A model generated the notes under the pieces. That model ran no database searches. It was not told the origin of the DNA and worked only from the letters and a program-made list of their open reading frames with translations. Both the position numbers and the translations under genes were made by a program. A stretch of 33,002 nt of DNA, from contig JAUMZM010000017.1 of the NCBI GenBank assembly GCA_030528125.1, positions 1 through 33,002 on the forward strand, in the 5' to 3' direction. Every line of letters starts with the position of its first letter. Position 1 is the first letter of the stretch. The stretch is from Tissierellia bacterium. GTDB taxonomy: Bacteria; Bacillota; Clostridia; Tissierellales; Peptoniphilaceae. Below, in pieces: positions 16,063 through 26,011 of this stretch.

Positions 16063-16410
16063 ATGGAAGTCAATGCAATAGCAAAATATGTACGTATTTC
16101 TCCTCTAAAAGTAAATTATATTTGTAGAGAAATCAGAGGCAAACAAGTAGATGAAGCTTTAAACATTCTTAGATTTACAAATAAAAAAGGAGCAAGACTA
16201 CTTGAGGACGTTTTAAAAAGCGCAATAGCAAATGCTGAAAACAACAATGGCTTAGATAGAAATGATCTTTATGTAAAAAGAGCATACGCTAATGATGGTC
16301 CAACAATGAAAAGATGGAGACCCAAAGCTAAAGGAACTGCTTATCCTATACTTAAAAGAACAAGCCATATTGGTGTTGTTGTAGCTGAAATAGAAAACGA
16401 GGAGGAGTAG
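16063..16410 (+). CDS. rplV: 50S ribosomal protein L22
   Basis: A 115-residue L22 with [21 protein letters not shown] near the start and the long beta-hairpin [22 protein letters not shown] that lines the exit tunnel and is a known site of macrolide resistance changes. The hairpin shows no deletion or insertion. The stop is one base before the rpsC start codon. Confidence 0.97.
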   Translation: MEVNAIAKYVRISPLKVNYICREIRGKQVDEALNILRFTNKKGARLLEDVLKSAIANAENNNGLDRNDLYVKRAYANDGPTMKRWRPKAKGTAYPILKRTSHIGVVVAEIENEEE

Positions 16411-16411
16411 A

Positions 16412-17149
16412 ATGGGTCAAAAAGTAAGTCCTAAGGGCATAAGAGTTGGAGTCATAAGAGATTGGGATTCCAAATGGTTTGCCGACAAAAAAGATTTTTC
16501 AAATCTTTTAGTAGAAGATCATAAAGTAAGAGAACTTATAAAGAAAGATCAATATGAAGCAGGTATTTCAGATATAGAAATCGAAAGAGCAGTAAACAAT
16601 CTTAAAGTTACAATCTACACTTCAAAACCTGGAATGGTTATTGGAAAAGGCGGTTCAGGAGTTGAAGAACTTAAGAAAAAAGTTGAGAAAATTACAGATA
16701 ACAAAAGAGTAATTATCAATGTAGAAGAGATAAAATTCCAAGATTTGGATGCTCAATTAGTTGCTGAAAACATAGCAAGACAACTAGAAAATCGTGTAAC
16801 ATTTAGACGTGCTATGAAACAAGCAATGCAAAGAACAATGAGACAGGGAGCAAAAGGAATTAAGACAGCTGTTTCAGGAAGACTTGGCGGAGCTGATATG
16901 GCAAGAACAGAGCATTATAGTGAAGGAACAATTCCTCTTCAAACTTTAAGAGCAAATGTAGATTATGGATTTGCAGAAGCTGATACACAATATGGAAAGA
17001 TCGGCTGCAAAGTTTGGATTTATAAAGGTGAAGTATTACCTGGAGAAAAAGCTCAAAGAGAGCCTAAGCTTAAAGCAAAGAAAAACGGCAAGAGAAGAAA
17101 TAAAAGAAGTAATAATAGACGTTCCAATAAAAGGGATAATGAAAATTAA
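16412..17149 (+). CDS. rpsC: 30S ribosomal protein S3
   Basis: A 245-residue S3 with the [21 protein letters not shown] start, a KH domain with [24 protein letters not shown] and a C-terminal domain ending [16 protein letters not shown] basic tail of about 30 residues rich in Lys, Arg and Asn follows. S3 forms part of the mRNA entry channel and helicase site. The tail is somewhat long but ends naturally before rplP. Confidence 0.97.
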   Translation: MGQKVSPKGIRVGVIRDWDSKWFADKKDFSNLLVEDHKVRELIKKDQYEAGISDIEIERAVNNLKVTIYTSKPGMVIGKGGSGVEELKKKVEKITDNKRVIINVEEIKFQDLDAQLVAENIARQLENRVTFRRAMKQAMQRTMRQGAKGIKTAVSGRLGGADMARTEHYSEGTIPLQTLRANVDYGFAEADTQYGKIGCKVWIYKGEVLPGEKAQREPKLKAKKNGKRRNKRSNNRRSNKRDNEN

Positions 17150-17180
17150 ACCTTTTAGTTGGAAAGGAGGAATTTAGATT

Positions 17181-17609
17181 ATGTTAATGCCTAAGAGAGT
17201 AAAATATCGTAGACAACATAGAGGCAGAATGAAAGGTAAGGCACAAAGAGGAAACACACTTGCTTATGGTGAGTATGGATTACAAGCTCTTGAGCCATGC
17301 TGGATGACAGCAAACCAAATCGAAGCCGCTAGACGTGCTATGACAAGATCTGTAGATAGAGGTGGAAATATTTGGGTTAAAGTATTCCCTGACAAACCAG
17401 TTTCAAAGAAACCAGCAGAAGTTAGAATGGGTTCAGGAAAGGGAGCACCTGAATATTGGGTAGCAGTTATAAAACCAGGAAGACTCATATTTGAAATGAG
17501 TGGAGTAAGTGAAGACAAAGCAAGAGAAGCTATGAGACTTGCAGCACAAAAACTACCAATAAAGACAAAATTTGTTAAAAGATTAGAAATGGGAGAGGAG
17601 GAAGCTTAA
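17181..17609 (+). CDS. rplP: 50S ribosomal protein L16
   Basis: A 142-residue L16 starting [22 protein letters not shown], with the [23 protein letters not shown] loop that faces the A site. The first ATG (17181) is kept because the family begins [14 protein letters not shown] and GAAAGGAGG precedes it. The last base of TAA is the first base of the rpmC ATG. Confidence 0.98.
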   Translation: MLMPKRVKYRRQHRGRMKGKAQRGNTLAYGEYGLQALEPCWMTANQIEAARRAMTRSVDRGGNIWVKVFPDKPVSKKPAEVRMGSGKGAPEYWVAVIKPGRLIFEMSGVSEDKAREAMRLAAQKLPIKTKFVKRLEMGEEEA

Positions 17610-17815
17610 TGAAGGTAGCAGAAATTCGTCAATTAAACGACACAGAATTAAATAAAAAGTTATCTGATTTACAAACTGAGCTTTTCAATCTTCGCTTCCA
17701 ATCAGCAACAGGACAATTAGAAAACCCTGCTGCAATAGGACACTGCAAGAAGGATATAGCTCGTTTTAAGACAATAATTACAGAAAGAAAACTTGGAATA
17801 AACAAGGAGGCTTAA
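17609..17815 (+). CDS. rpmC: 50S ribosomal protein L29
   Basis: A 68-residue L29, a two-helix protein at the tunnel exit, with [19 protein letters not shown] and the C-terminal [14 protein letters not shown]. It overlaps rplP by one base (TAATG) and uses GAGGAGG inside rplP. Confidence 0.97.
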   Translation: MKVAEIRQLNDTELNKKLSDLQTELFNLRFQSATGQLENPAAIGHCKKDIARFKTIITERKLGINKEA

Positions 17816-17819
17816 CTTC

Positions 17820-18074
17820 ATGGATAGAAATGAAAGAAGAATACAACAGGGCGTAGTCGTATCAGACAGCATGGACAAAACAATTACCGTGAAAGTTGAG
17901 ACAAAACAACAACATCCTGTTTACAAAAAGAGAATAACAACAAGTAAGAAATTTAAAGCTCATGACGAAAACAACGAGGCAAAGATTGGTGATAAAGTAG
18001 TTATCATGGAAACCAGACCTCTATCTAAAACAAAAAGATGGAGACTCGTTCGCGTAAGTGAAGCTGCTAAATAA
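17820..18074 (+). CDS. rpsQ: 30S ribosomal protein S17
   Basis: An 84-residue S17 with the OB-fold core [18 protein letters not shown] and the segment [19 protein letters not shown], then [22 protein letters not shown]. The ribosome binding site AAGGAGG overlaps the end of rpmC. It binds 16S rRNA early in 30S assembly. Confidence 0.97.
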   Translation: MDRNERRIQQGVVVSDSMDKTITVKVETKQQHPVYKKRITTSKKFKAHDENNEAKIGDKVVIMETRPLSKTKRWRLVRVSEAAK

Positions 18075-18103
18075 TTTTCGAAAGACTAGAAGGAGAGTAA
18101 TAT

Positions 18104-18472
18104 ATGATTCAACAAGAAAGTCGAATGAGAGTAGCAGATAACTCCGGTGCGAGAGAACTTTTGGTAATCAAAGTTTTAGGAGGAACTGGAGTAAGATATG
18201 CTAACATTGGAGATGTAGTAGTTTGTTCAGTTAAAAATGCAACACCCGGTGGAGTTGTAAAGAAAGGACAAGTTGTCAAAGCTGTAATCGTAAGAACATC
18301 AAGAGGTGTAAAAAGACAAGACGGTTCATATATAAAATTTGATGACAATGCTGCAGTAATAGTTAATGATGATAAATCACCAGTAGGTACTCGTATATTC
18401 GGACCTGTAACAAGAGAGCTTCGTGCTGAAGGATTTATGAAAATAATATCTTTAGCCCCAGAAGTTTTATAG
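18104..18472 (+). CDS. rplN: 50S ribosomal protein L14
   Basis: A 122-residue L14, full length, starting [20 protein letters not shown] and ending [13 protein letters not shown]14 lies at the subunit interface and contacts 16S rRNA and the RsfS silencing factor. The segment [19 protein letters not shown] is the most diagnostic. Confidence 0.98.
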   Translation: MIQQESRMRVADNSGARELLVIKVLGGTGVRYANIGDVVVCSVKNATPGGVVKKGQVVKAVIVRTSRGVKRQDGSYIKFDDNAAVIVNDDKSPVGTRIFGPVTRELRAEGFMKIISLAPEVL

Positions 18473-18481
18473 GAGGATATA

Positions 18482-18790
18482 ATGCATATTAAAAAAGGCG
18501 ATAAAGTCCAAGTAATATCAGGAAAATATAAAGGAGTAGTTGGTGAGGTTAAACAAGCCTTCCCTAAAGAAAACAGAGTTATAGTTGAAGGTGTAAATAT
18601 TCAAAAAAGACACACAAAACCAACTCAAATGGGACAAGAAGGCGGAATAATCGATAAAGAAGGAGCAATTGATGCTTCTAAAGTGCTTCTTTACTCAGAA
18701 GAACTCAAAAGAGGAGTTAGAACTTCTATTGAGTTTATAGATGGAAAAAAAGTAAGAGTTTGCAAAAAGACAAACGAAAAATTCGATTAG
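18482..18790 (+). CDS. rplX: 50S ribosomal protein L24
   Basis: A 102-residue L24 with an N-terminal KOW motif ([20 protein letters not shown]) and the conserved [17 protein letters not shown] segment. L24 starts 50S assembly at the 5' end of 23S rRNA. Ribosome binding site TAGGAGG. Confidence 0.97.
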   Translation: MHIKKGDKVQVISGKYKGVVGEVKQAFPKENRVIVEGVNIQKRHTKPTQMGQEGGIIDKEGAIDASKVLLYSEELKRGVRTSIEFIDGKKVRVCKKTNEKFD

Positions 18791-18812
18791 ATCCAAAAGA
18801 AAGGAAATTTCA

Positions 18813-19358
18813 ATGCAAAGTAGATTATTTGATAAATATAAAAATGAAGTTGTATCTGGACTTATGGATCAATTTGGTTACGAAAATGTAATGCAAGTTC
18901 CAAAATTAGTCAAAATTTCAGTTAATGTAGGACTTGGAGAAGCAAAAGACAATCCAAATTTACTAAAATCTGCAAAAAACGAATTAGCATTAATTACAGG
19001 ACAAAGTCCAGTAGAAACTAAAGCCAAAAAATCAATAGCTAACTTCAAATTAAGAGAAGGAGATGCTATAGGATGTAAGGTAACACTTAGAGGAAAGAAA
19101 ATGTATGACTTTTTCGATAAGTTAGTTTCTATATCACTTCCACGTGTAAGAGACTTTAGAGGAGTAAGTGCTAATTCATTTGATGGTAGAGGAAATTATT
19201 CTTTAAGTGTAAAAGAACAATTAATCTTCCCAGAAATTGAATTTGACGATGTTGACTTTATGCACGGTTTAGATATAACAATAGTTACAACAGCACAAAC
19301 AGACGAAGAAGCAAAAGCATTCTTATCATTAATGGGAATGCCATTTAAGAGAGATTAA
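18813..19358 (+). CDS. rplE: 50S ribosomal protein L5
   Basis: A 181-residue L5 with [20 protein letters not shown] at the start, [23 protein letters not shown] in the middle and [22 protein letters not shown] further on. L5 binds 5S rRNA with L18 and touches the P-site tRNA. AAAGGAAA precedes it, a weaker site than those of its neighbours. Confidence 0.98.
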   Translation: MQSRLFDKYKNEVVSGLMDQFGYENVMQVPKLVKISVNVGLGEAKDNPNLLKSAKNELALITGQSPVETKAKKSIANFKLREGDAIGCKVTLRGKKMYDFFDKLVSISLPRVRDFRGVSANSFDGRGNYSLSVKEQLIFPEIEFDDVDFMHGLDITIVTTAQTDEEAKAFLSLMGMPFKRD

Positions 19359-19367
19359 GGAGAGATA

Positions 19368-19553
19368 ATGGCAAAGAAATCACTAGTTGCAAAGCAAAAA
19401 AGAAAGGCAAAATACAGCACTAGAGCTTACAGCAGATGCAAAATCTGTGGAAGACCTCATGGTTATTTGAGAAAATATGGAATTTGCCGTATCTGCTTTA
19501 GAGAGCTTGCAAACAAAGGGGAAATTCCAGGAGTTAAAAAAGCTAGCTGGTAA
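19368..19553 (+). CDS. rpsZ: 30S ribosomal protein S14, zinc type
   Basis: A 61-residue short S14 of the zinc-binding (type Z) form. The four cysteines are in [20 protein letters not shown], forming two CXXC pairs. S14 lies in the 30S head near the decoding region. The short zinc form is normal for Firmicutes. No zinc-free paralog is in this window. Confidence 0.97.
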   Translation: MAKKSLVAKQKRKAKYSTRAYSRCKICGRPHGYLRKYGICRICFRELANKGEIPGVKKASW

Positions 19554-19571
19554 TAATAAGGAGGCTATATT

Positions 19572-19967
19572 ATGATGACAGATCCAATTGCGGATATGCT
19601 AACAAGAATAAGAAATGGAAATAAGGCTAGTCATAAACAAGTTCAAATTCCATCATCAAATGAGAAAAAAGGCATAGCACAAATTCTTTTAGATGAAGGT
19701 TATATTACTGGCTTTAATGTAGTAGAAGATGGAAAACAAGGAATTCTAACAATAGATTTAAAATATACAGAAAATGGCGAGAGAGTAATTTCAGGACTTA
19801 AAAAGATTTCAAAACCTGGCCTTAGAGTTTATGTAAAAGCAAACGAGATACCAAAAGTACTTGGTGGATTAGGAATTGCAATAATTTCAACATCAAAAGG
19901 ACTTTTAACTGACAAAGCCGCAAGAAAAGAAAATGTCGGCGGAGAAGTTATCTGCTACGTTTGGTAA
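19572..19967 (+). CDS. rpsH: 30S ribosomal protein S8
   Basis: A 131-residue S8 starting with two ATG codons, [17 protein letters not shown]; either could be used, but the first has the better distance from AAGGAGG. The C-terminal signature [26 protein letters not shown] is complete. S8 is a primary 16S rRNA binder and in E. coli the repressor of the spc operon. Confidence 0.98.
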   Translation: MMTDPIADMLTRIRNGNKASHKQVQIPSSNEKKGIAQILLDEGYITGFNVVEDGKQGILTIDLKYTENGERVISGLKKISKPGLRVYVKANEIPKVLGGLGIAIISTSKGLLTDKAARKENVGGEVICYVW

Positions 19968-19977
19968 GGAGGAATAG

Positions 19978-20514
19978 ATGTCAAGAATAGGTAAAAAAGT
20001 AATCGAAATACCTTCTGGAGTTACAGTAGATATAAACGAAGGCCTTGTAGTAGTAAAAGGTCCAAAGGGAGAAGACCAACAACAAATCGATAAAAGATTT
20101 AAATTAGAGCAAAATGACAATGAAATACAAGTAATTGCACCATCAAGCTCTAAAAAAGATGATTCATTACATGGTTTATATAGATCACTAATCTTTAATA
20201 TGATAGAAGGTGTGACTAATGGATATCAAAAAACTCTTAAAATAGAGGGAACAGGATATAGAGCAAATAAAAAAGCTGATAAACTTGTAATGAACCTAGG
20301 ATTCTCACATACAGTAGAAATGCAAGATCCAGAAGGAATAGAAGTTGAAACACCTGATGATAGAACAATAATCGTTAAGGGAATCAACAAACAAAAAGTT
20401 GGAGAATATGCTGCTAAAATCAGAGCTTGGAGAAAACCTGAACCATACAAAGGAAAGGGTATAAAGTATGATGGAGAGCATATAAGAAGAAAAGAAGGTA
20501 AGACAGGTAAGTAG
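19978..20514 (+). CDS. rplF: 50S ribosomal protein L6
   Basis: A 178-residue L6 made of two similar domains: SRIGKKVIEIPSGVTVDI at the start, LHGLYRSLIFNMIEGVTNGYQKTL in the middle and the C-terminal EPYKGKGIKYDGEHIRRKEGKTGK signature. L6 stands near the GTPase centre of the 50S subunit. Ten bases separate it from rpsH. Confidence 0.98.
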   Translation: MSRIGKKVIEIPSGVTVDINEGLVVVKGPKGEDQQQIDKRFKLEQNDNEIQVIAPSSSKKDDSLHGLYRSLIFNMIEGVTNGYQKTLKIEGTGYRANKKADKLVMNLGFSHTVEMQDPEGIEVETPDDRTIIVKGINKQKVGEYAAKIRAWRKPEPYKGKGIKYDGEHIRRKEGKTGK

Positions 20515-20523
20515 GAGGAAACC

Positions 20524-20889
20524 ATGGCAAAAAAATCAAAAAGAGAAAGTCTTAGAACTCGTAGATATAGAGTTAGAAATAAAATCAGTGGATCTTCCCA
20601 AAGACCAAGACTTAGTGTTTACAAGTCAAACTCCAATATATACGCTCAACTTATTGATGATTTAAGCGGAGTTACTCTAGTAGCTGCAAATACTTTACAA
20701 AGTGAAGTATCAGAAGGACTTGAAAGCAAATCAAACTTAGAAGCTGCTAAAAAGGTAGGAGAAGTTCTTGCAAAAAGAGCAGTAGATAAGGGAATTGAAA
20801 CAGTAGTCTTTGATAGAAGTGGTTATAAATATCACGGAAAAGTTAAAGCAATTGCTGAGGCTGCAAGAGAAGCTGGACTTAAGTTTTAG
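20524..20889 (+). CDS. rplR: 50S ribosomal protein L18
   Basis: A 121-residue L18 with a basic N-terminal tail, the segment [20 protein letters not shown] and the C-terminal [26 protein letters not shown]. It binds 5S rRNA together with L5. Ribosome binding site TAGGAGG. Confidence 0.98.
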   Translation: MAKKSKRESLRTRRYRVRNKISGSSQRPRLSVYKSNSNIYAQLIDDLSGVTLVAANTLQSEVSEGLESKSNLEAAKKVGEVLAKRAVDKGIETVVFDRSGYKYHGKVKAIAEAAREAGLKF

Positions 20890-20902
20890 AAGGAGCGTAT
20901 AA

Positions 20903-21409
20903 ATGTATTTATTAAGAAGTGAAGTTAATAAACTCAATCTTGAAGATAGAGTAGTAAATATATCAAGAGTTGCAAAAACTGTAAAAGGTGGCCGTAACAT
21001 GAGATTTTCAGCTCTAGTAGTAGTTGGCGATGGAAAGGGTCATGTAGGAATTGGTACAGGTAAGGCTGCAGAAGTTCCAGAAGCTATAAGAAAAGCAGGA
21101 GAAGATGCAAGAAAACATATGGTAACAGTACCAATGGTAAATACAACAATCCCTCATAGAATACATGGACACTTCGGAGCAGGAAAAGTATTATTAATGC
21201 CTGCAGTAGAAGGTACAGGAATTATCGCTGGTGGTCCTGTTCGTGCTATTTGCGAATTAGCAGGATACAAAGATGTTAGAGCAAAAAATCTTGGCTCAAA
21301 CAATCCTAACAATATAGTAAATGCTTGTATGGATGCTTTCAGCAACATGCAAACAGTTGAAAGGGTTGCAGAGCTACGCGGTAAATCAGTAGAAGAAATA
21401 CTTGATTAA
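20903..21409 (+). CDS. rpsE: 30S ribosomal protein S5
   Basis: A 168-residue S5 with the double-stranded RNA-binding fold and loop [21 protein letters not shown], where changes in other bacteria give spectinomycin resistance. [21 protein letters not shown] and [18 protein letters not shown] follow. No unusual change is visible. It belongs to the translation-fidelity region of the 30S body. Ribosome binding site AAGGAG. Confidence 0.98.
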   Translation: MYLLRSEVNKLNLEDRVVNISRVAKTVKGGRNMRFSALVVVGDGKGHVGIGTGKAAEVPEAIRKAGEDARKHMVTVPMVNTTIPHRIHGHFGAGKVLLMPAVEGTGIIAGGPVRAICELAGYKDVRAKNLGSNNPNNIVNACMDAFSNMQTVERVAELRGKSVEEILD

Positions 21410-21419
21410 GGAGCGTAAG

Positions 21420-21602
21420 ATGGCAAGACTTGAAATAACATTAAAAAAATCTTTGATAGGAAGAAATGAAAATCAAAGAAGAATTGCAGAAGTATTGGGA
21501 CTTAGAAGACCAAATCATACAGTAATAAAACCAGACAATGAAGCTATAAGAGGAATGATTAGAAAAATAGACTTCATGTTAGATGTAAAAGAAATAGACT
21601 AG
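21420..21602 (+). CDS. rpmD: 50S ribosomal protein L30
   Basis: A 60-residue L30 beginning [15 protein letters not shown], with [23 protein letters not shown]. The ATG at 21420 is chosen over an in-frame TTG at 21402: the TTG reading would overlap rpsE and swallow the AAGGAG ribosome binding site. Length then matches the family. Confidence 0.96.
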   Translation: MARLEITLKKSLIGRNENQRRIAEVLGLRRPNHTVIKPDNEAIRGMIRKIDFMLDVKEID

Positions 21603-21612
21603 GAGGTGTAAA

Positions 21613-22056
21613 ATGAAGCTTCACGATTTAAGACCTGAAGAAAAACTCAAGAAAAAAAGAAGAGTTGGTAGAGGAAATGCTTCTGGTAAAGGTGTTACAG
21701 CCGGAAGAGGACAAGATGGCCAAAACTCAAGAAGTGGTGGAGGCGTAAGAGTTGGTTTTGAAGGTGGACAAATGCCACTTTTCAGAAGAATTCCAAAAAG
21801 AGGATTTACCAATAATTTCAAAAAACAATATGAAGTTTTAAACGTTTCAGATTTAAATAGATTCGAAGATGGAACAGAAGTTACACCAGAATTGTTGTTT
21901 GAATTAAACATTCTTAAAAAGAGCAAAGCTAAAGATGGCGTTAAGATTTTAGGAGATGGAGAATTAACTAAAAAATTAACAGTAAAAGCACAAAAGTTCA
22001 CTAAACAAGCTGAAGAAAAAATATTGGCCCAAGGGGGAAAGGCTGAGGTGATCTAA
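21613..22056 (+). CDS. rplO: 50S ribosomal protein L15
   Basis: A 147-residue L15 with the glycine- and arginine-rich N-terminal arm ([19 protein letters not shown]) and [19 protein letters not shown]. The C-terminal globular part ends at [19 protein letters not shown]. The TAA overlaps the secY ATG by one base. Confidence 0.98.
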   Translation: MKLHDLRPEEKLKKKRRVGRGNASGKGVTAGRGQDGQNSRSGGGVRVGFEGGQMPLFRRIPKRGFTNNFKKQYEVLNVSDLNRFEDGTEVTPELLFELNILKKSKAKDGVKILGDGELTKKLTVKAQKFTKQAEEKILAQGGKAEVI

Positions 22057-23327
22057 TGTTTCGCACTCTTAAGGATGCATGGAAAATTGAAGAGATAAGA
22101 AAAAAGGTCTATTTCACTCTTCTCATGATAGTAGTTTACAGATTTGGAAATAATATTCCTATTCCTTTTATTGATCAACAAGCTTTGAAAGAAGCTTTTA
22201 GCGGAATGGAAGGAACCTTAGTAGACTATCTCAACATGCTGACCGGTGGAGGACTATCTCAACTAAGTATATTTGCACTCGGAGTGCAACCGTACATTAC
22301 AGCTTCGATTGTAATGCAACTTTTGACAGTTGCAATACCTAAACTTGAAGAGCTTACAAAAGAAGGCGAACAAGGTAGAAAACAGATTCAAAGATACACA
22401 AGATATGTGACAATATTTTTAGCTATATTCCAATCAGTAGCAATAACAAATGGACTATTTGGTCAAGCATTAGCATCAGCTACTGGATTTGAAAAAGTAG
22501 TTATGAACATAACCCTAATTGCAGGAACTATGTTTGTTACATGGATGGGAGAAACAATTACAGATAAAGGTATTGGTAATGGAGTTTCAATAATAATATT
22601 CTTAGGAATAATAGCTCATATACCAACAACACTTTCATCATGGAAACAAGGATTACACTATGATACAATAAGCGTAATCTCTATAATAGTTATGGTAGTA
22701 ATTGTATTGTTAATAGTAATTGCCGTAGTAGAAATTACAGAAGGCGAAAGAAAAATACCAATACAATATGCAAAAAGAGTAGTAGGAAGAAAGATGTATG
22801 GTGGACAATCAACTCATATACCAGTAAAGGTAAATATGGGTGGTGTAATGCCAATAATCTTTGCTTCAGCAGTACTTGCAATACCTTCTACAATAGCTTT
22901 ATTTGTCGGAGGCTCATCAAGTAATTTCGTACAAAATCTTCTAGGCAATGGTGCTTTAGGAACAACAATTTATTTATTGATTCAATCAGCACTTATAATA
23001 TTATTCGCATACTTCTACAATATGATTCAATTTAATACAGTAGAATATGCAAAGAATCTTCAACAATATGGAGGATTCATACCAGGAATAAGACCTGGAA
23101 GACCAACAAGCGAATATTTACAGAAAGTTTCATCAAGAATCACATTTATAGGTGCAATTTCACTTGCAATATTAACAGCAGTACCAACAATAGCATCAAA
23201 CTTACTAGGATTAAAGTTATCTTTTGGTGGTAGTTCAGTAATCATTATTGTAGGTGTTGTACTTGAAACACTTAAACAAATTGAAGCAATGGCTACAATG
23301 AAACATTATAAAGGCTTTTTAAAATAG
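22056..23327 (+). CDS. secY: Preprotein translocase subunit SecY
   Basis: A 423-residue integral membrane protein with about ten hydrophobic helices, the channel of the Sec system. The first helix region reads VYFTLLMIVVYRFGNNIPIPFID, and the cytoplasmic loop segment YAKRVVGRKMYGGQSTHIPVK and the YGGFIPGIRPGRPTSEYL segment are signature regions. It is coupled to rplO (TAATG) with GAGGTGA inside rplO. Location at the end of the spc block is the standard bacterial arrangement. Confidence 0.97.
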   Translation: MFRTLKDAWKIEEIRKKVYFTLLMIVVYRFGNNIPIPFIDQQALKEAFSGMEGTLVDYLNMLTGGGLSQLSIFALGVQPYITASIVMQLLTVAIPKLEELTKEGEQGRKQIQRYTRYVTIFLAIFQSVAITNGLFGQALASATGFEKVVMNITLIAGTMFVTWMGETITDKGIGNGVSIIIFLGIIAHIPTTLSSWKQGLHYDTISVISIIVMVVIVLLIVIAVVEITEGERKIPIQYAKRVVGRKMYGGQSTHIPVKVNMGGVMPIIFASAVLAIPSTIALFVGGSSSNFVQNLLGNGALGTTIYLLIQSALIILFAYFYNMIQFNTVEYAKNLQQYGGFIPGIRPGRPTSEYLQKVSSRITFIGAISLAILTAVPTIASNLLGLKLSFGGSSVIIIVGVVLETLKQIEAMATMKHYKGFLK

Positions 23328-23337
23328 GTAGGTAAAA

Positions 23338-23976
23338 ATGAAATTGATATTACTAGGCCCTCCAGGAGCAGGAAAGGGCACACAAGCTGAGAAGCTTACA
23401 AAATATCTAACAGGGTTACATGTATCAACAGGAGACATATTCAGATACAATATAAAAAACAACACAGAGCTTGGTAAAAAGGCAAAAAGCTATATGGATA
23501 GCGGAAAACTTGTACCAGATGAGTTAACAATAGATTTAGTATGGGATAAGCTTGATTCAATAGATAAAGACAAAAGCATAATCCTTGATGGTTTCCCAAG
23601 AAATCTATCACAAGCTAAAGCCCTGGATGAAGGTCTCAAACAAAGAAACGATAAAATAGATAAAGTTATCAATATAGCAGTTGATGATGAAGTCATTATA
23701 AAAAGAATTGCAGGCAGAAGAGTTTGCCCGAACTGTGGAATGAGTTTTCATGTAGATAATAATCCACCAAAAGTTGATGGAATATGCGATAATTGCAAAC
23801 ATGAGCTTATTCAAAGAGATGATGATAAAGAACAAACAGTTCACAAAAGAATTGACGTATATAATGAACAAACAGCTGTTTTGATTGATTTCTACAAACA
23901 AAAGGGTATATTAACAACAATTGACGGCAAAAAAAGTCCGGATGAAGTTTTTGAAGATATAACTAAGAGTTTATAA
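23338..23976 (+). CDS. adk: Adenylate kinase
   Basis: A 212-residue enzyme that interconverts AMP, ADP and ATP in the cytoplasm. The P-loop is GPPGAGKGTQ (7-16), DGFPRNLSQA is the AMP-site motif, and the long LID domain carries zinc ligands in CPNC and CDNC pairs, typical of Gram-positive adenylate kinases. In many Firmicutes map follows directly; here the next gene is the KOW protein instead. Confidence 0.98.
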   Translation: MKLILLGPPGAGKGTQAEKLTKYLTGLHVSTGDIFRYNIKNNTELGKKAKSYMDSGKLVPDELTIDLVWDKLDSIDKDKSIILDGFPRNLSQAKALDEGLKQRNDKIDKVINIAVDDEVIIKRIAGRRVCPNCGMSFHVDNNPPKVDGICDNCKHELIQRDDDKEQTVHKRIDVYNEQTAVLIDFYKQKGILTTIDGKKSPDEVFEDITKSL

Positions 23977-23983
23977 GTTTTAT

Positions 23984-24271
23984 ATGGAATTTGAGAGATT
24001 AAAAGAAGGTCAATTTGATTTGATCTGTGGACAACTAGTAAAGTCAAGATGTGGACGAGACAAAGATAGAATCTTCGTGATAAAAGAAATTCTAGATAAT
24101 GATTATGTCTTGTTGATAGATGGATATTTAAGAAAACTTGAAAAACCTAAGCTTAAAAAAATAAAGCATGTAAAGAAAATCAATACGGCATTAAAGGATT
24201 ACAAAGAATTGAATGATTCACAAATAAGAAAAGCAATAAAAAAATACAAGGAGGATTCTGTCAATGTCTAA
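23984..24271 (+). CDS. KOW-domain RNA-binding protein (L14e-like)
   Basis: A 95-residue basic protein resembling the KOW-domain, L14e-like proteins found between map or adk and infA in clostridial genomes. The KOW-like part is [22 protein letters not shown] near the start, followed by a short beta-rich segment and a lysine-rich helical tail. The conserved place points to a role in ribosome function, but none is established. There is no clear ribosome binding site within the seven bases after adk, so it may depend on translation of adk. It overlaps infA by eight bases. Confidence 0.8.
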   Translation: MEFERLKEGQFDLICGQLVKSRCGRDKDRIFVIKEILDNDYVLLIDGYLRKLEKPKLKKIKHVKKINTALKDYKELNDSQIRKAIKKYKEDSVNV

Positions 24272-24482
24272 AAAAGATGCTATAGAAGTACAAGGAACTG
24301 TAATTGAAGCTTTACCTAATACTGTTTTTAAGGTTAAACTTGATAATGGTCATGAAATACAAGCTCATATCTCAGGAAAGTTAAGAATGAATTATATAAG
24401 AATTTTACCGGGAGATAAGGTTACTGTTGAACTTTCACCATACGACCTTACTCAAGGAAGAATTACTTGGAGAAAGAAATAG
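24264..24482 (+). CDS. infA: Translation initiation factor IF-1
   Basis: A 72-residue single OB-fold protein starting [21 protein letters not shown], with [19 protein letters not shown] and ending [11 protein letters not shown]. It blocks the A site during initiation. AAGGAGG lies inside the preceding gene, which it overlaps by eight bases. Confidence 0.98.
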   Translation: MSKKDAIEVQGTVIEALPNTVFKVKLDNGHEIQAHISGKLRMNYIRILPGDKVTVELSPYDLTQGRITWRKK

Positions 24483-24492
24483 GAGTGAGAAA

Positions 24493-24606
24493 ATGAAAGT
24501 AAGAGCATCAGTTAAAAAAATGTGTGATAAATGCAAAATTATCAAAAGAAAAGGTAGAGTAATGGTAATTTGCGAAAATCCTAAACATAAACAAAGACAA
24601 GGTTAA
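24493..24606 (+). CDS. rpmJ: 50S ribosomal protein L36, zinc type
   Basis: A 37-residue protein, [20 protein letters not shown] at the start and [10 protein letters not shown] at the end. The zinc ligands are Cys11, Cys14, Cys27 and His32, so it is the zinc-containing form. The ribosome binding site is AGGAGTGA. The gene lies in its usual place between infA and rpsM. Confidence 0.96.
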   Translation: MKVRASVKKMCDKCKIIKRKGRVMVICENPKHKQRQG

Positions 24607-24616
24607 GGAGGAATAA

Positions 24617-24961
24617 ATGCCAAGAATTGCTGGTATAGATTTACCTAGAGAAAAACGTGCAGAGATCGGACTAACTTACTTATATGGAGTAGGAAGATCA
24701 CGCGCTAATGAGATTCTTAAAAACGCAGGAATTAATCCTGATACAAAAATGAAGGATCTTACAGAAGACGAACTAGGAAAAATTCGTGAACAATTAGATA
24801 AATATCAAATAGAAGGAGATCTTAGAAGAGAGGTCTCAATGAATATAAAAAGACTTAAAGAAATTAATTGCTATAGAGGAACTAGACATAAGAGAAGTTT
24901 GCCTGTAAGAGGACAAAACACAAAGAACAATGCTAGAACTCGTAAGGGCAAGAAGAAATAG
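24617..24961 (+). CDS. rpsM: 30S ribosomal protein S13
   Basis: A 114-residue S13 with [29 protein letters not shown] opening (residues 3-27), an H2TH-type core and the basic tail [25 protein letters not shown]. It lies in the 30S head and bridges to the 50S subunit. Ribosome binding site AAGGAGG. Confidence 0.98.
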   Translation: MPRIAGIDLPREKRAEIGLTYLYGVGRSRANEILKNAGINPDTKMKDLTEDELGKIREQLDKYQIEGDLRREVSMNIKRLKEINCYRGTRHKRSLPVRGQNTKNNARTRKGKKK

Positions 24962-24976
24962 CGAAGGGAGGTTGTA

Positions 24977-25375
24977 ATGGCACAAAAAAAAGGTAAGAGT
25001 ACAAAAAGAAGAAGAAAAGTTAAAAGAACAGTCGAAAGAGGACAAGCTCATATATCTTCAACTTTTAATAACACAATGGTAACTTTAACAGATATGCAAG
25101 GTAATGTGCTTTCTTGGGCATCAGCAGGACAATTAGGCTTTAGAGGTTCAAGAAAATCAACTCCATTTGCTGCACAAGAAGCTGCAGAAGAAGCTGCAAA
25201 GAAAGCTATGGATTATGGTTTAAAGACTGTAGAGGTTTATGTAAAAGGACCTGGTTCAGGAAGAGAATCAGCAATCAGAAGCTTACAAGCAGCAGGACTT
25301 GAAGTTAATATGATAAAAGATGTAACTCCAATTCCTCACAATGGATGCAGACCACCAAAGAGAAGAAGAGTTTAA
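24977..25375 (+). CDS. rpsK: 30S ribosomal protein S11
   Basis: A 132-residue S11 with [20 protein letters not shown], then [19 protein letters not shown] and the C-terminal signature [18 protein letters not shown]. It forms part of the platform near the mRNA exit. The ribosome binding site is GGGAGG. Confidence 0.98.
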   Translation: MAQKKGKSTKRRRKVKRTVERGQAHISSTFNNTMVTLTDMQGNVLSWASAGQLGFRGSRKSTPFAAQEAAEEAAKKAMDYGLKTVEVYVKGPGSGRESAIRSLQAAGLEVNMIKDVTPIPHNGCRPPKRRRV

Positions 25376-25385
25376 GGAGGAATAG

Positions 25386-25979
25386 ATGGCAGTATCAAGA
25401 GATCCAATCTTAAAAAGATGCAGAAGTCTTGGGATAAGTCCTTCATACCTTGGATACTCATATGAATCAAAGAGAAATCCTGAAAAAAGAAGAGGAAAGA
25501 TCAGTGAGTACGGTATGCAACAAAAAGAAAAGCAAAAAGCTAAATTTATCTACGGTGTCCTAGAAAAACAATTCAGAGGATACTATGATAAAGCTACAAG
25601 AATGCCAGGACAAACAGGTGAAAATTTAATAATTCTTTGTGAAAGAAGATTAGACAATGTTATATTTAGACTAGGTTTTGCAAGAACAAGAAAACAAGCA
25701 AGACAAGTAGTAAATCATGGACATGTATTAGTAAACGGAAAGAAAGTAGATATACCTTCATATTTAATAGAAGCTGGAGATCAAATAGAAATTAAAGAAA
25801 AATCTAAATCAACAGCCGAGTTCAAAGATATTAAAGAAGCAAATGCTTCATTTGGTGTAGTTAATTGGTTAGAAAGTGATATTGAAAACTTAAAAGCTAA
25901 AGTAGTATCATTACCAACAAGAGAAGAAATTGATATACCAGTTGACGAACGTGCTATTGTAGAGTTCTACTCAAAATAA
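25386..25979 (+). CDS. rpsD: 30S ribosomal protein S4
   Basis: A 197-residue S4 of the zinc-free form: the usual N-terminal CXXC pairs are absent. The S4 RNA-binding domain (about residues 87-150) includes RRLDNVIFRLGFARTRKQARQVVNHGHVLVNG. S4 starts 30S assembly and in many bacteria controls its own operon. Its presence within the alpha block, before rpoA, is the common clostridial order. Confidence 0.97.
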   Translation: MAVSRDPILKRCRSLGISPSYLGYSYESKRNPEKRRGKISEYGMQQKEKQKAKFIYGVLEKQFRGYYDKATRMPGQTGENLIILCERRLDNVIFRLGFARTRKQARQVVNHGHVLVNGKKVDIPSYLIEAGDQIEIKEKSKSTAEFKDIKEANASFGVVNWLESDIENLKAKVVSLPTREEIDIPVDERAIVEFYSK

Positions 25980-26011
25980 TAGGATAAATATCTAGAACTA
26001 AGGAGTATATA

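Noticed and set aside
16965..17177. A 70-residue plus-strand frame over the end of rpsC
   Set aside because: It is out of frame with rpsC, has no ribosome binding site and resembles no protein; it arises from the lysine-rich tail of S3.
24493..24606. Whether the gap between infA and rpsM is empty
   Set aside because: Rejected as empty: it contains rpmJ (L36), 37 residues with a complete zinc-ligand set, reported as a feature.
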